DNA of 6,309 nucleotides from Chloroflexota bacterium (GTDB taxonomy: Bacteria > Chloroflexota > Anaerolineae > Anaerolineales > Villigracilaceae): the NCBI GenBank assembly GCA_021812905.1, contig JAKAMM010000109.1, forward strand, positions 1 through 6,309, in the 5' to 3' direction. A model generated the notes under the pieces. That model was not told the DNA's origin. It worked only from the letters and a program-made list of their open reading frames with translations, and did no database searches. The first letter of the stretch is position 1, and the number at the start of each line of letters is the position of its first letter. The translations under genes and the position numbers were made by a program. Below are positions 1-5,934 of the stretch, piece by piece.

Positions 1-1
1 A

Positions 2-373
2 AAACGCATCCAGCCGGACGATGTGCTGGGTCCGCTTCAAAAGGGTTTAAAACTTGTCGTGGTGGGGGACGCCGGTAAAACAGACGACCTGCTCGAGGTC
101 TGCCGCGATGCGGACGCGCTGGTGATCGAGTCAACTTATATTGATAACGAAGCCGAAATGGCGAGGCAGTTTTCGCATCTGACGGCTAAACAAGGTGCGG
201 AACTGGCTGTAAAGGCCGGGGTTAAGAAACTAATTCTCACGCATATCTCGCGGCGTTACCGCGAGAAGGATGTTTTGAAGGAAGCGCAATCCATTCATCC
301 GAATGTGTCTGTAGCGCGTGATTTCGACAATTTCCAAATTAAAAGAGAAGAAGAGAAAGTGTCTTTTCAATAA
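2..373 (+). CDS. RNase Z-like MBL-fold hydrolase, C-terminal part
   Basis: Partial gene: the frame is open from base 2 and ends at TAA 371-373, so the N-terminal part with the HxHxDH metal motif lies outside the window. What remains matches the C-terminal third of the RNase Z/ElaC family, which cuts the 3' trailer from tRNA precursors in the cytoplasm using two zinc ions. Visible marks are VVVGDAG (the Asp that bridges the metals), VIESTY (usually HEATF in RNase Z), the FSHLT His (usually GHST) and LILTHISRRY (last metal-ligand His). The ending, ARDFDNFQIKR, resembles the usual C-terminal strand of the family. The GD and HEAT motifs differ from textbook RNase Z, so this may be a lineage-specific subfamily or a related MBL hydrolase with another substrate. 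Family assignment is fairly sure; the exact substrate is inference. Confidence 0.82.
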   Translation, partial: KRIQPDDVLGPLQKGLKLVVVGDAGKTDDLLEVCRDADALVIESTYIDNEAEMARQFSHLTAKQGAELAVKAGVKKLILTHISRRYREKDVLKEAQSIHPNVSVARDFDNFQIKREEEKVSFQ

Positions 374-383
374 AGCGGGGTGT

Positions 384-422
384 GGGGTGTTTTGGGCGGA
401 CGTAGCCCGCCCAAAACACCCC
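384..422. terminator. Perfect 16-bp inverted repeat, possible terminator or leader hairpin
   Basis: The left arm 384-399 (GGGGTGTTTTGGGCGG) is exactly complementary to the right arm 407-422, around a 7-base loop (ACGTAGC). The hairpin starts 10 bases after the stop codon of the RNase Z-like gene and ends 46 bases before the phosphofructokinase start. This position fits a transcription end for the upstream gene. There is no T-run after either arm on either strand (AATT then C-rich on the plus strand), so it is not a textbook intrinsic terminator. It could also be an mRNA-stabilising or RNA-processing structure, or a small dispersed repeat. Confidence 0.6.
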
Positions 423-468
423 AATTCCCCCTTCTTTTCGAGAAGATACCGGAGAAAGAATAAAGATC

Positions 469-1449
469 ATGGACACAAATAAACCCTTTACGATTGGGGT
501 GTTGACCTCGGGCGGAGACGCGCCCGGCATGAACGCGGCCATCCGCGCCGTAGTGCGAACTGGTATGACGCATGGCGCAAATGTGTTGGGAGTTACCGGC
601 GGCTTTGAAGGTCTGCTCACAGGCGAGTTCCGCCCGCTGGGTGCGCGCGATGTGGGCGGCATTCTCCAACGGGGCGGCACGATCCTGCAGACCAGCCGCA
701 GTCCGCGCTTCATGGAGCCGCACGGACAGCGCGATGCCATCCGCAAGATGAACGAAGTCGGCATGGACGGGCTGGTGGTGATCGGCGGCGAAGGCTCGCT
801 CAAAGGCGCGTATGCTTTGCATCAGCAGGGCATAAAAGTCGTGGGCATTCCCGGCAGTATCGATAACGATGTGTGGGGCACAAATATTTCCGTCGGCACG
901 GACACAGCCATGAACACCATCATGGAGGCAGTGGACAAACTGCGCGATACTGCTTCATCGCACCGGCGGGCGTTCCTGATCGAAACCATGGGACGCAATT
1001 GCGGTTATCTGGCCGTCATGGCTGGAATAGTTTGCGGCGCCGAGATCGTGCTGATCCCCGAAGTGCCGGTTGTGATCGATGAAGTCGCCAAGACCATCGA
1101 AGATGCCTACATGCGCGGCAAGACGCATGCCATCATCATCAATGCCGAAGGCTCCGGCATCCGCACCATCGATCTATCCAAAGCCTTGGAAGATAAGGAT
1201 GTCGGTTTCAGAACCCGCGTGACCATTCTCGGACATATTCAACGCGGCGGTTCGCCGACCGCCTATGATCGTCTGCTGGCCTCACGAATGGGATACAAAG
1301 CCGTCGAAGCATTGTTGGAGGGCAAGAGCGGTGTGATGACCGGCCTCAAAGGCCGCGGCGTGGATTATGTCCCGCTCGAAGATGTCATCAGCCACAAGCG
1401 CACAGCCAATTTGGAGTATTATGAGATGACGAAAACGCTGGCAAGATAG
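469..1449 (+). CDS. pfkA: ATP-dependent 6-phosphofructokinase
   Basis: A complete 326-residue protein, close to the 320 residues of E. coli PfkA. It phosphorylates fructose 6-phosphate to fructose 1,6-bisphosphate, the committing step of glycolysis, in the cytoplasm, usually as a tetramer. Motifs in order: SGGDAPGMNA (14-23, nucleotide site), RGGTILQTSR (68-77), IGGEGS (105-110), PGSIDND (128-134, catalytic Asp132), SSHRR (163-167), ETMGRNCG (172-179), Glu227, Arg250 and HIQRGG (256-261). Gly109 and Gly129 sit where ATP enzymes have Gly and pyrophosphate enzymes have Asp and Lys, so ATP use is inferred. Allosteric-site residues Arg26, Arg30, Arg159, Glu192, Arg216 and Lys218 seem kept, but the Arg54 equivalent is Ala59. 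Oddities are Glu108 in place of the usual metal-binding Asp and Ser130 in place of Thr. A purine-rich GGAGAAAGA (451-459) upstream is the likely ribosome site, with rather long spacing. Confidence 0.95.
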   Translation: MDTNKPFTIGVLTSGGDAPGMNAAIRAVVRTGMTHGANVLGVTGGFEGLLTGEFRPLGARDVGGILQRGGTILQTSRSPRFMEPHGQRDAIRKMNEVGMDGLVVIGGEGSLKGAYALHQQGIKVVGIPGSIDNDVWGTNISVGTDTAMNTIMEAVDKLRDTASSHRRAFLIETMGRNCGYLAVMAGIVCGAEIVLIPEVPVVIDEVAKTIEDAYMRGKTHAIIINAEGSGIRTIDLSKALEDKDVGFRTRVTILGHIQRGGSPTAYDRLLASRMGYKAVEALLEGKSGVMTGLKGRGVDYVPLEDVISHKRTANLEYYEMTKTLAR

Positions 1450-1486
1450 ATCAGTGTCAGTGTTCAGTCATCAATATCAGTCAGGA
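1450..1486. repeat. Degenerate TCAGT repeat cluster
   Basis: TCAGT occurs at 1451, 1457, 1464 and 1477, with a one-base variant (TCAAT) at 1471, giving a 6 to 7 base period directly after the phosphofructokinase stop codon. It resembles worn copies of the ATCAGTn-type short tandem repeats often seen between genes in Chloroflexota and cyanobacteria; that comparison is from memory. No coding or regulatory role can be seen. Confidence 0.5.
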
Positions 1487-1502
1487 CTTACGCAGAAATA
1501 AC

Positions 1503-1562
1503 CGCCAAGACACGGAGACCGCAAAGTGACAGCAGGCCAAGATCTATTAAATGACGCCAAGA
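1503..1562. repeat. CGCCAAGA direct repeat pair
   Basis: CGCCAAGA occurs at 1503-1510 and 1555-1562, with a looser relative (CGGAGACCGCAAAG) at 1513-1526. Together with the preceding GGACTTACGCA (1484-1494), this looks like a remnant of a dispersed intergenic repeat rich in CCGCCAAG-type units. The second copy lies inside the putative small gene, so the repeat may have supplied part of that reading frame. Origin is inference. Confidence 0.35.
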
Positions 1563-1681
1563 AAACTTTGGAGTATTTGAGAATGAAACAACATCTCGGT
1601 CATTTTGCATTGCGGGCACATTTGTATCTCACGGATATTCGTGCGGCTTTCGATGAGCTGCAAACTCTCAAGACTGCGTAA
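1526..1681 (+). CDS. Putative small helical protein, 51 residues
   Basis: A GTG-initiated frame of 52 codons including TAA. It is preceded by GGAG (1513-1516) at a good 9-base spacing. The product begins VTAGQDLLNDAKKTLEYL and is rich in Leu, Ala, Lys and His, with no Pro and no Cys. It reads as two amphipathic helices broken near the glycine of KQHLGH. It has no signal peptide or membrane segment. I do not recognise the family and assign no function. It fills the otherwise empty gap between pfkA and the cyclase gene and ends 36 bases before the latter, so it could be co-transcribed with it. Against it are the short length, the GTG start, and the fact that its first third overlaps a repeat-like stretch. 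An internal ATG at 1583 in frame would give only a 32-residue product. Confidence 0.5.
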   Translation: MTAGQDLLNDAKKTLEYLRMKQHLGHFALRAHLYLTDIRAAFDELQTLKTA

Positions 1682-1717
1682 CATCAATTATATGATAATC
1701 ACCGGCCAGAAAGAAAG

Positions 1718-4700
1718 ATGGACATGACGCAGACTGTTAAGAGGAAGGTAAGTGGTTCCCAATCCCAATTGCCACTCACTGGGCATATGTCGATTAGACG
1801 TTTGCGCCTCATTGCTTTCCTGGGTTTTCTACTCCTCGTGGCCGCATCAGTCGTCGTCACGCTCTGGGCGCTGCGTACGCAGCAAGACGATGCATTGGTA
1901 ATCAACCTTGCCGGCCGCCAGCGAATGCTCATTCAACAGATGAGACTGGAGGTACTGGGAGTGAAAATCGGCGCCAGCCCGGTCTACCGCCAGTCACTAG
2001 AGCAAACCGCCGACGCCTTTGAGCAAACGCTGAACGCCCTGGCCTATGGCGGCGAAGCTCCTTACACTGAGGGAACGACCGTCACCCTGCCGCCCACCCC
2101 CATCTACGAAACCGGAATCCTCGCCCAACTTGAAATCGTCCACGCCACCTGGAACGAGATGCACCCGGCCATCCACGCCGCGCTGCAAAACGACCCGCAA
2201 AGTACAGCCTTTGCCGATGCAGTGGCCACGGTGGAACGCCTCTCGCCTGTACTACTTGCGCAGATGGACGAGGCCGTGCGATTATATGGGGTCGAGGCCG
2301 GGAGGAAAGTAGCATTCGTCCAGAATGTCCAGCTCATCTTCCTGGCAATAGCGGCGTTACAGCTGATAGTCTCTTTTGTCATCACAGAGCGCTGGGTACT
2401 TGGGCCAATTGCCCAGTTGGTGGGTGCGGCCCAGCGCATCGGCATGGGCGACTTGGGAACGCCGGTTTCAGTGATTGGGCTGGGCGAGCTGGATCGGCTG
2501 GCGCGCAACCTCGATGAAATGCGCCGGAAGCTTGGCGTTGGGGCGGAAGCGCAGACCGCGCTCCTCGGACTCTCGCGCCGCCTGCTGACTGCGCAAGACG
2601 AACGCGATGTGGCTGAGTGTGCCGTTGAGGTCGCCGCATCCGCCTTGCATGCCGAGTTCAGTGCGCTGGTGTTACCTGATATTGATGGACGGTTGCTCAC
2701 TAATGCCGTGCGTGGCTGGCCGGCAGATTTTGCCGGGCGTTTCGAACTTGGCCGAAGCGGTGCCTCGCAGACAGGATACACAATCCTGCACGGCCACCCC
2801 GTCGCTGTTGAAGACTACTCGACCGAAGCGGCATTTACGGCTCCGCCCGTGATATTTGAACATGGGATTGTCTCCGGTCTGAGCGCGCCCATGCTCCTCG
2901 AAGGACAGGTCGTTGGGGCAATGTTGGTCCATACTCGTACACAGCGACAGTTTGGTGACGACGAGATTCAATTATTGTTGCTGATCGCCAATCAGACGGC
3001 AGTAGCCTTGGATAAAGCCCGCTTGGCCGCGCACAAGCGGAGACAGGTGGAGGAACTGACCGTCCTGTACAACATCGCTACTATTGGGGTCGAAGCGACC
3101 AATGTAGACGCACTGATCGAAGATGCCATCCAGATCATTGGTGATACGCTTCATCCGGACTACTTCGGCGTTGGGCTGGTTGATGAAGCCGCGGATGTGT
3201 TGCGCGTCTGCCGTTCAACACGTACTGTGCGCGGAGAACGCCTGGTGATTCCATTGGGAAAAGGCATAGCCGGGAAAGTAATAGCGACTGGAGAGCCCTG
3301 TCGAATTCCAGACGTGAGCCGTGAACCTGCTTACATGTCGGTAAATCCAGACACGCGTTCGGAATTATGTGTTCCACTCAAAATAGGCAAACATGTCATC
3401 GGATTGATCAACATTGAGAGCGGGAACCTTGACGCTTTCAGCGAGGCTGATGAACGCCTGATGACAATATTCGCGGGGCAATTGGTCACTGCCATCGAAA
3501 AAGTGCGTTTGTTCCAATCAGAGCAACACCACGCGCAGGAAGCGGAAACCTTGCGGCAGGCCGGGGCTGTCGTAGCGTCAACACTTAGACAGGACGAAGC
3601 CATTGAACGGATCCTGGTGCAACTGGAGCGCGTAGTGCCTTACGATAGCGCCTCAGTGCAGTTGTTGGGTGAAGGTTATGTGGAGATTGTTGGCGGGCGC
3701 GGTTGGCCGGACCCGGCGGCCGTAGTAGGGATGCGCTTCCCGATCCCGGGCGACAATCCAAACACAGTCGTCATTCAAGAGCGCAGGCCGCACATCCTTG
3801 GCGATGCCCCTTCAGTTCACGCGGCTTTCCGCGAAGGGGCTCACAGTCACATCCACTCTTTTTTGGGCGTGCCTCTGATTGTCGGCGATCAGGTAATCGG
3901 TATGCTGGCAGTGGATAAAACACAATCCAACTTCTTTACACAAGACCATGCCCGGCTGGTTGCGGTATTTGCAGATCAGGTAGCGCTTACTATTCAGAAT
4001 GCGCGCCTGTATGCCCAGGCCGAGAGGCGTACCGACCAGCTGCGCGCCCTGCGCGAAGTGGGTCACGCCCTGTCATCTGAATTGGATTTGAAAGCCGTCC
4101 TGCAAGCCCTGGTCGAGGCCGCCCAACAGTTGGCTGAGGCTCGCTATGCCGCGCTGGCCGTGATCGATGAGAAAGGAGAGCTGGCCTATTTTTACACTGC
4201 CGGGATGACCGAGGCAGAGCGGCAATTGATCGATACGCTGCCGCACGGCCTTGGCTTATTGGGTGCAATTCTACAAGAGAGGGTTCCCATTCGTCTGGCT
4301 GAAATTGCGGGCGATCCACGCTCGGTCGGCTTCCCGGCCAAGCATCCACCCATGAAAACTTTCCTGGGCGTGCCCATCATGGCGCGGAGAATATTGCTGG
4401 GCAGCCTGTATCTCACTGAGAAGAAAAAAGAGCAGGTCTTCACGCAGGAAGATGAAGATCTGATTGTCGGCTTGGCTGCCGACGCGGCCATTGCCATCGA
4501 GCGCGCCAGGTTGTTCGGCGAAGTCCAACAACTGGCCAGCACCGACGGCTTGACTGGGTTGCACAACCGTCGTCACTTTATGGAACTAGCCAAACGTGAG
4601 TTCGGACGCGCCCGGCGCTATCGGCGCCCGCTGACAGCGATCATGCTGGATATCGATCATTTTAAACAAGTGAACGACACCTACGGTCATGCCGTTGGCG

Positions 4701-5029
4701 ATAAGGCACTGAAGATTGTATCTGAACGTTGTCGGAAAACTGTGCGGGACATTGATATCCTTGGGCGTTACGGCGGCGACGAATTCGCCGCGCTCCTGCT
4801 CGAGACCGACCTGGATGGCGCGCGCATCGTGGCCGAACGCCTTTGCCAATGTGTAGCCGAAACGCCGATCAACACAGACAGCGGTACAATAACCATCACG
4901 ATCAGTGTGGGGGTGGCAATCCTGGACAAAACGTGCACAGGTTTGGATATGCTGCTCGTGCGCGCAGACCAGGCATTATATGTCGCCAAACAAGCAGGGG
5001 GGAATCGAATCTCCATCTGGCAGGAATAA
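1718..5029 (+). CDS. Membrane diguanylate cyclase: NarX/PilJ-like sensor, HAMP, four GAF, GGDEF
   Basis: A 1103-residue protein that should make cyclic di-GMP from two GTP. Residues 31-52 and 203-224 are membrane helices. Between them lies an extracytoplasmic helical domain with DALVINLAGRQRML (58-71), the hallmark of the PilJ/NarX-type sensor. A HAMP-like linker follows (225-275), then four GAF domains (about 276-438, 440-600, 601-765 and 771-933). The C-terminal GGDEF domain (937-1100) has DGLTGLHNRRHF (943-954), LDIDHFKQVND (977-987), the intact active site GGDEF (1019-1023) and an I-site RDID (1010-1013) five residues upstream of it, for product inhibition. There is no EAL or HD phosphodiesterase domain. 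GAF4 resembles the heme GAF of DosS/DosT. ATG 1718 is chosen as the first in-frame start; ATG 1724 and 1787 are possible, and the only ribosome-site candidate is a weak AGAAAGA. Cyclase activity is a strong family inference; the ligands are unproven. Confidence 0.93.
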   Translation: MDMTQTVKRKVSGSQSQLPLTGHMSIRRLRLIAFLGFLLLVAASVVVTLWALRTQQDDALVINLAGRQRMLIQQMRLEVLGVKIGASPVYRQSLEQTADAFEQTLNALAYGGEAPYTEGTTVTLPPTPIYETGILAQLEIVHATWNEMHPAIHAALQNDPQSTAFADAVATVERLSPVLLAQMDEAVRLYGVEAGRKVAFVQNVQLIFLAIAALQLIVSFVITERWVLGPIAQLVGAAQRIGMGDLGTPVSVIGLGELDRLARNLDEMRRKLGVGAEAQTALLGLSRRLLTAQDERDVAECAVEVAASALHAEFSALVLPDIDGRLLTNAVRGWPADFAGRFELGRSGASQTGYTILHGHPVAVEDYSTEAAFTAPPVIFEHGIVSGLSAPMLLEGQVVGAMLVHTRTQRQFGDDEIQLLLLIANQTAVALDKARLAAHKRRQVEELTVLYNIATIGVEATNVDALIEDAIQIIGDTLHPDYFGVGLVDEAADVLRVCRSTRTVRGERLVIPLGKGIAGKVIATGEPCRIPDVSREPAYMSVNPDTRSELCVPLKIGKHVIGLINIESGNLDAFSEADERLMTIFAGQLVTAIEKVRLFQSEQHHAQEAETLRQAGAVVASTLRQDEAIERILVQLERVVPYDSASVQLLGEGYVEIVGGRGWPDPAAVVGMRFPIPGDNPNTVVIQERRPHILGDAPSVHAAFREGAHSHIHSFLGVPLIVGDQVIGMLAVDKTQSNFFTQDHARLVAVFADQVALTIQNARLYAQAERRTDQLRALREVGHALSSELDLKAVLQALVEAAQQLAEARYAALAVIDEKGELAYFYTAGMTEAERQLIDTLPHGLGLLGAILQERVPIRLAEIAGDPRSVGFPAKHPPMKTFLGVPIMARRILLGSLYLTEKKKEQVFTQEDEDLIVGLAADAAIAIERARLFGEVQQLASTDGLTGLHNRRHFMELAKREFGRARRYRRPLTAIMLDIDHFKQVNDTYGHAVGDKALKIVSERCRKTVRDIDILGRYGGDEFAALLLETDLDGARIVAERLCQCVAETPINTDSGTITITISVGVAILDKTCTGLDMLLVRADQALYVAKQAGGNRISIWQE
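1808..2389 (+). other. Extracytoplasmic NarX/PilJ-type sensor region between two membrane helices
   Basis: Sub-region of the cyclase, residues about 31 to 224. It runs from the first hydrophobic helix (LIAFLGFLLLVAASVVVTLW, residues 31-50) to the second (VQLIFLAIAALQLIVSFVI, 204-222). The stretch INLAGRQRM (62-70) just outside the first helix corresponds to the P-box of nitrate sensors NarX/NarQ and to the PilJ N-terminal domain. Arg69 aligns with the NarX arginine that contacts nitrate. A long helical segment (about 134-200) then leads back to the membrane. Nitrate binding is only an inference. Confidence 0.65.
4028..4516 (+). other. Fourth GAF domain, DosS/DosT-like, candidate heme site
   Basis: Sub-region of the cyclase, residues about 771 to 933. 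The pattern LPHGLGLLGAIL, then DPRSVGFPAKHPPM, FLGVPI and GSLYLTEKK closely follows GAF-A of Mycobacterium tuberculosis DosS, recalled from memory. His876 (CAT at 4343-4345) falls on DosS His149, the proximal heme ligand. Tyr898 (TAT at 4409-4411) falls on DosS Tyr171 in the distal pocket. Ala814 replaces DosS Glu87. Many relatives keep the HPPM motif, so heme binding is plausible but not shown. Confidence 0.6.
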
Positions 5030-5124
5030 GACTCCCACATTAATTTCTTCTCCAGGTTCTGAAGAGCAAATATTGAACCGCCTTGTTTATAACTATCCCG
5101 GCGCCGACCCAGCTAGAGAGTCCC
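5030..5124. other. Intergenic gap with no recognisable signal
   Basis: This 95-base gap separates the cyclase and serine hydrolase genes. It holds a weak TCTTC/GAAGA stem with a 10-base loop, without a T-run, and an AT-rich TATAACTAT (5088-5096) with no matching -35 element at normal spacing. I see no supportable promoter or terminator. Confidence 0.4.
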
Positions 5125-5934
5125 ATGCAAAAAGAGATTCAGGAATTAATTCAAGAAACAACAATTGCAAAAGTGGGATTGGCCGCGCATGACTTTTCAA
5201 CCGGCGAAGACATCCTTATTAACCCGGATATATCTTTTCATCCGGCCAGCACGATGAAGATGTGCGTGATGATGGAAGTCTTTCATCAGGCGCGGCGGGG
5301 TTTGTTTTCACTGGATGACCGGATAATGGTCAAGAATAAATTTGCCAGTATTGCGGATGGAAGCGCGTATGGTTTGTCGATCGCAGACGACTCGGAGAAG
5401 GATCTATACAACCGCATCAGCCAGCCGCTTCCAATCCGGGACCTGGTGCGGCTCATGATTACCCTCAGCGCCAACCTGGCGACGAACCTTCTCGTCGAAC
5501 GCGTCACCCCGCAGCGGATAACCGCCTTCATGCGCGAGCTCGGCGCGGACGGTTTGATCATCCGTCGCGGCGTGGAAGATAACAAGGCCTTTCATCTTGG
5601 ACTAAATAATGAAGCCACTGCGCGCGGCTTCATGAATCTCTTGGTGAAACTTGCAAAACGTGAAGTCATCTCGCCCGAAGATTCGGATGAGATGATTGAG
5701 ATTCTAAGCCAACAACAATTCAACGAGATGATTCCGGCGCAATTGCCAGACAATGTCCGCGTGGCGCACAAGACGGGCTGGAACGATGATCTGTATCACG
5801 ATGCAGGGATCGTATATCCGTTGAATAAAGAGCCGTTTATTTTGGTTATTCTGACACGAGGATGCAAAACTGAAAGCGAAGCACATACGCTGATCGCCTC
5901 ATTGGCAAGGGCAATCTATGATAACTGGGAATAA
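5125..5934 (+). CDS. Class A beta-lactamase-related serine hydrolase, no signal peptide
   Basis: A 269-residue protein of the beta-lactamase/transpeptidase fold. The nucleophile motif is STMK (42-45, inside HPASTMKM). The second motif reads SAN (115-117) where class A enzymes have SDN. KTG (216-218, inside AHKTGWND) is the third. Glu151 in RRGVEDNKAF lies 14 residues before Thr165, a spacing like Glu166 to Thr180 in TEM, so it may be the omega-loop base, but the ExxLN pattern is absent. ATG 5125 is chosen; TTG 5083 would add 14 residues and a TGA stop at 5074-5076 blocks anything longer. Neither start gives a signal peptide, so a cytoplasmic location is inferred, which is unusual for a true beta-lactamase. 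It may be a peptidase or esterase-like hydrolase of this superfamily. AGAGAG (5115-5120) lies closer to the start than is usual for a ribosome site. Its 3' end overlaps the opposing gene by 19 bases. Confidence 0.85.
   Translation: MQKEIQELIQETTIAKVGLAAHDFSTGEDILINPDISFHPASTMKMCVMMEVFHQARRGLFSLDDRIMVKNKFASIADGSAYGLSIADDSEKDLYNRISQPLPIRDLVRLMITLSANLATNLLVERVTPQRITAFMRELGADGLIIRRGVEDNKAFHLGLNNEATARGFMNLLVKLAKREVISPEDSDEMIEILSQQQFNEMIPAQLPDNVRVAHKTGWNDDLYHDAGIVYPLNKEPFILVILTRGCKTESEAHTLIASLARAIYDNWE

Noticed and set aside
339..822. Long minus-strand frames opposite the 5' part of pfkA
   Set aside because: They lie antisense to clear phosphofructokinase motifs, run through the hairpin, and encode low-complexity Arg/Pro/Ser-rich products with no family features.
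1668..1699. TATGATAAT at 1691-1699 as a promoter -10 for the cyclase gene
   Set aside because: The -35 position at 17-base spacing reads TCAAGA, a poor match, so AT-richness alone does not support a promoter.
2104..2781. A 225-residue minus-strand frame inside the cyclase gene
   Set aside because: It is the mirror of a GC-rich coding frame and its Ser/Arg/Pro-rich product matches nothing; the plus-strand domains explain the region.
5048..5067. Stem TCTTC/GAAGA as terminator of the cyclase gene
   Set aside because: Five base pairs, a 10-base loop and no T-run are too weak.
5073..5096. TTGAAC and TATAAC as a promoter before the serine hydrolase
   Set aside because: The gap between the two boxes is only 9 bases, too short for a housekeeping sigma factor promoter.
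5083..5124. TTG 5083 as the start of the serine hydrolase
   Set aside because: The extra 14 residues are Pro-rich, resemble no signal peptide and have no ribosome site; ATG 5125 is the simpler start.
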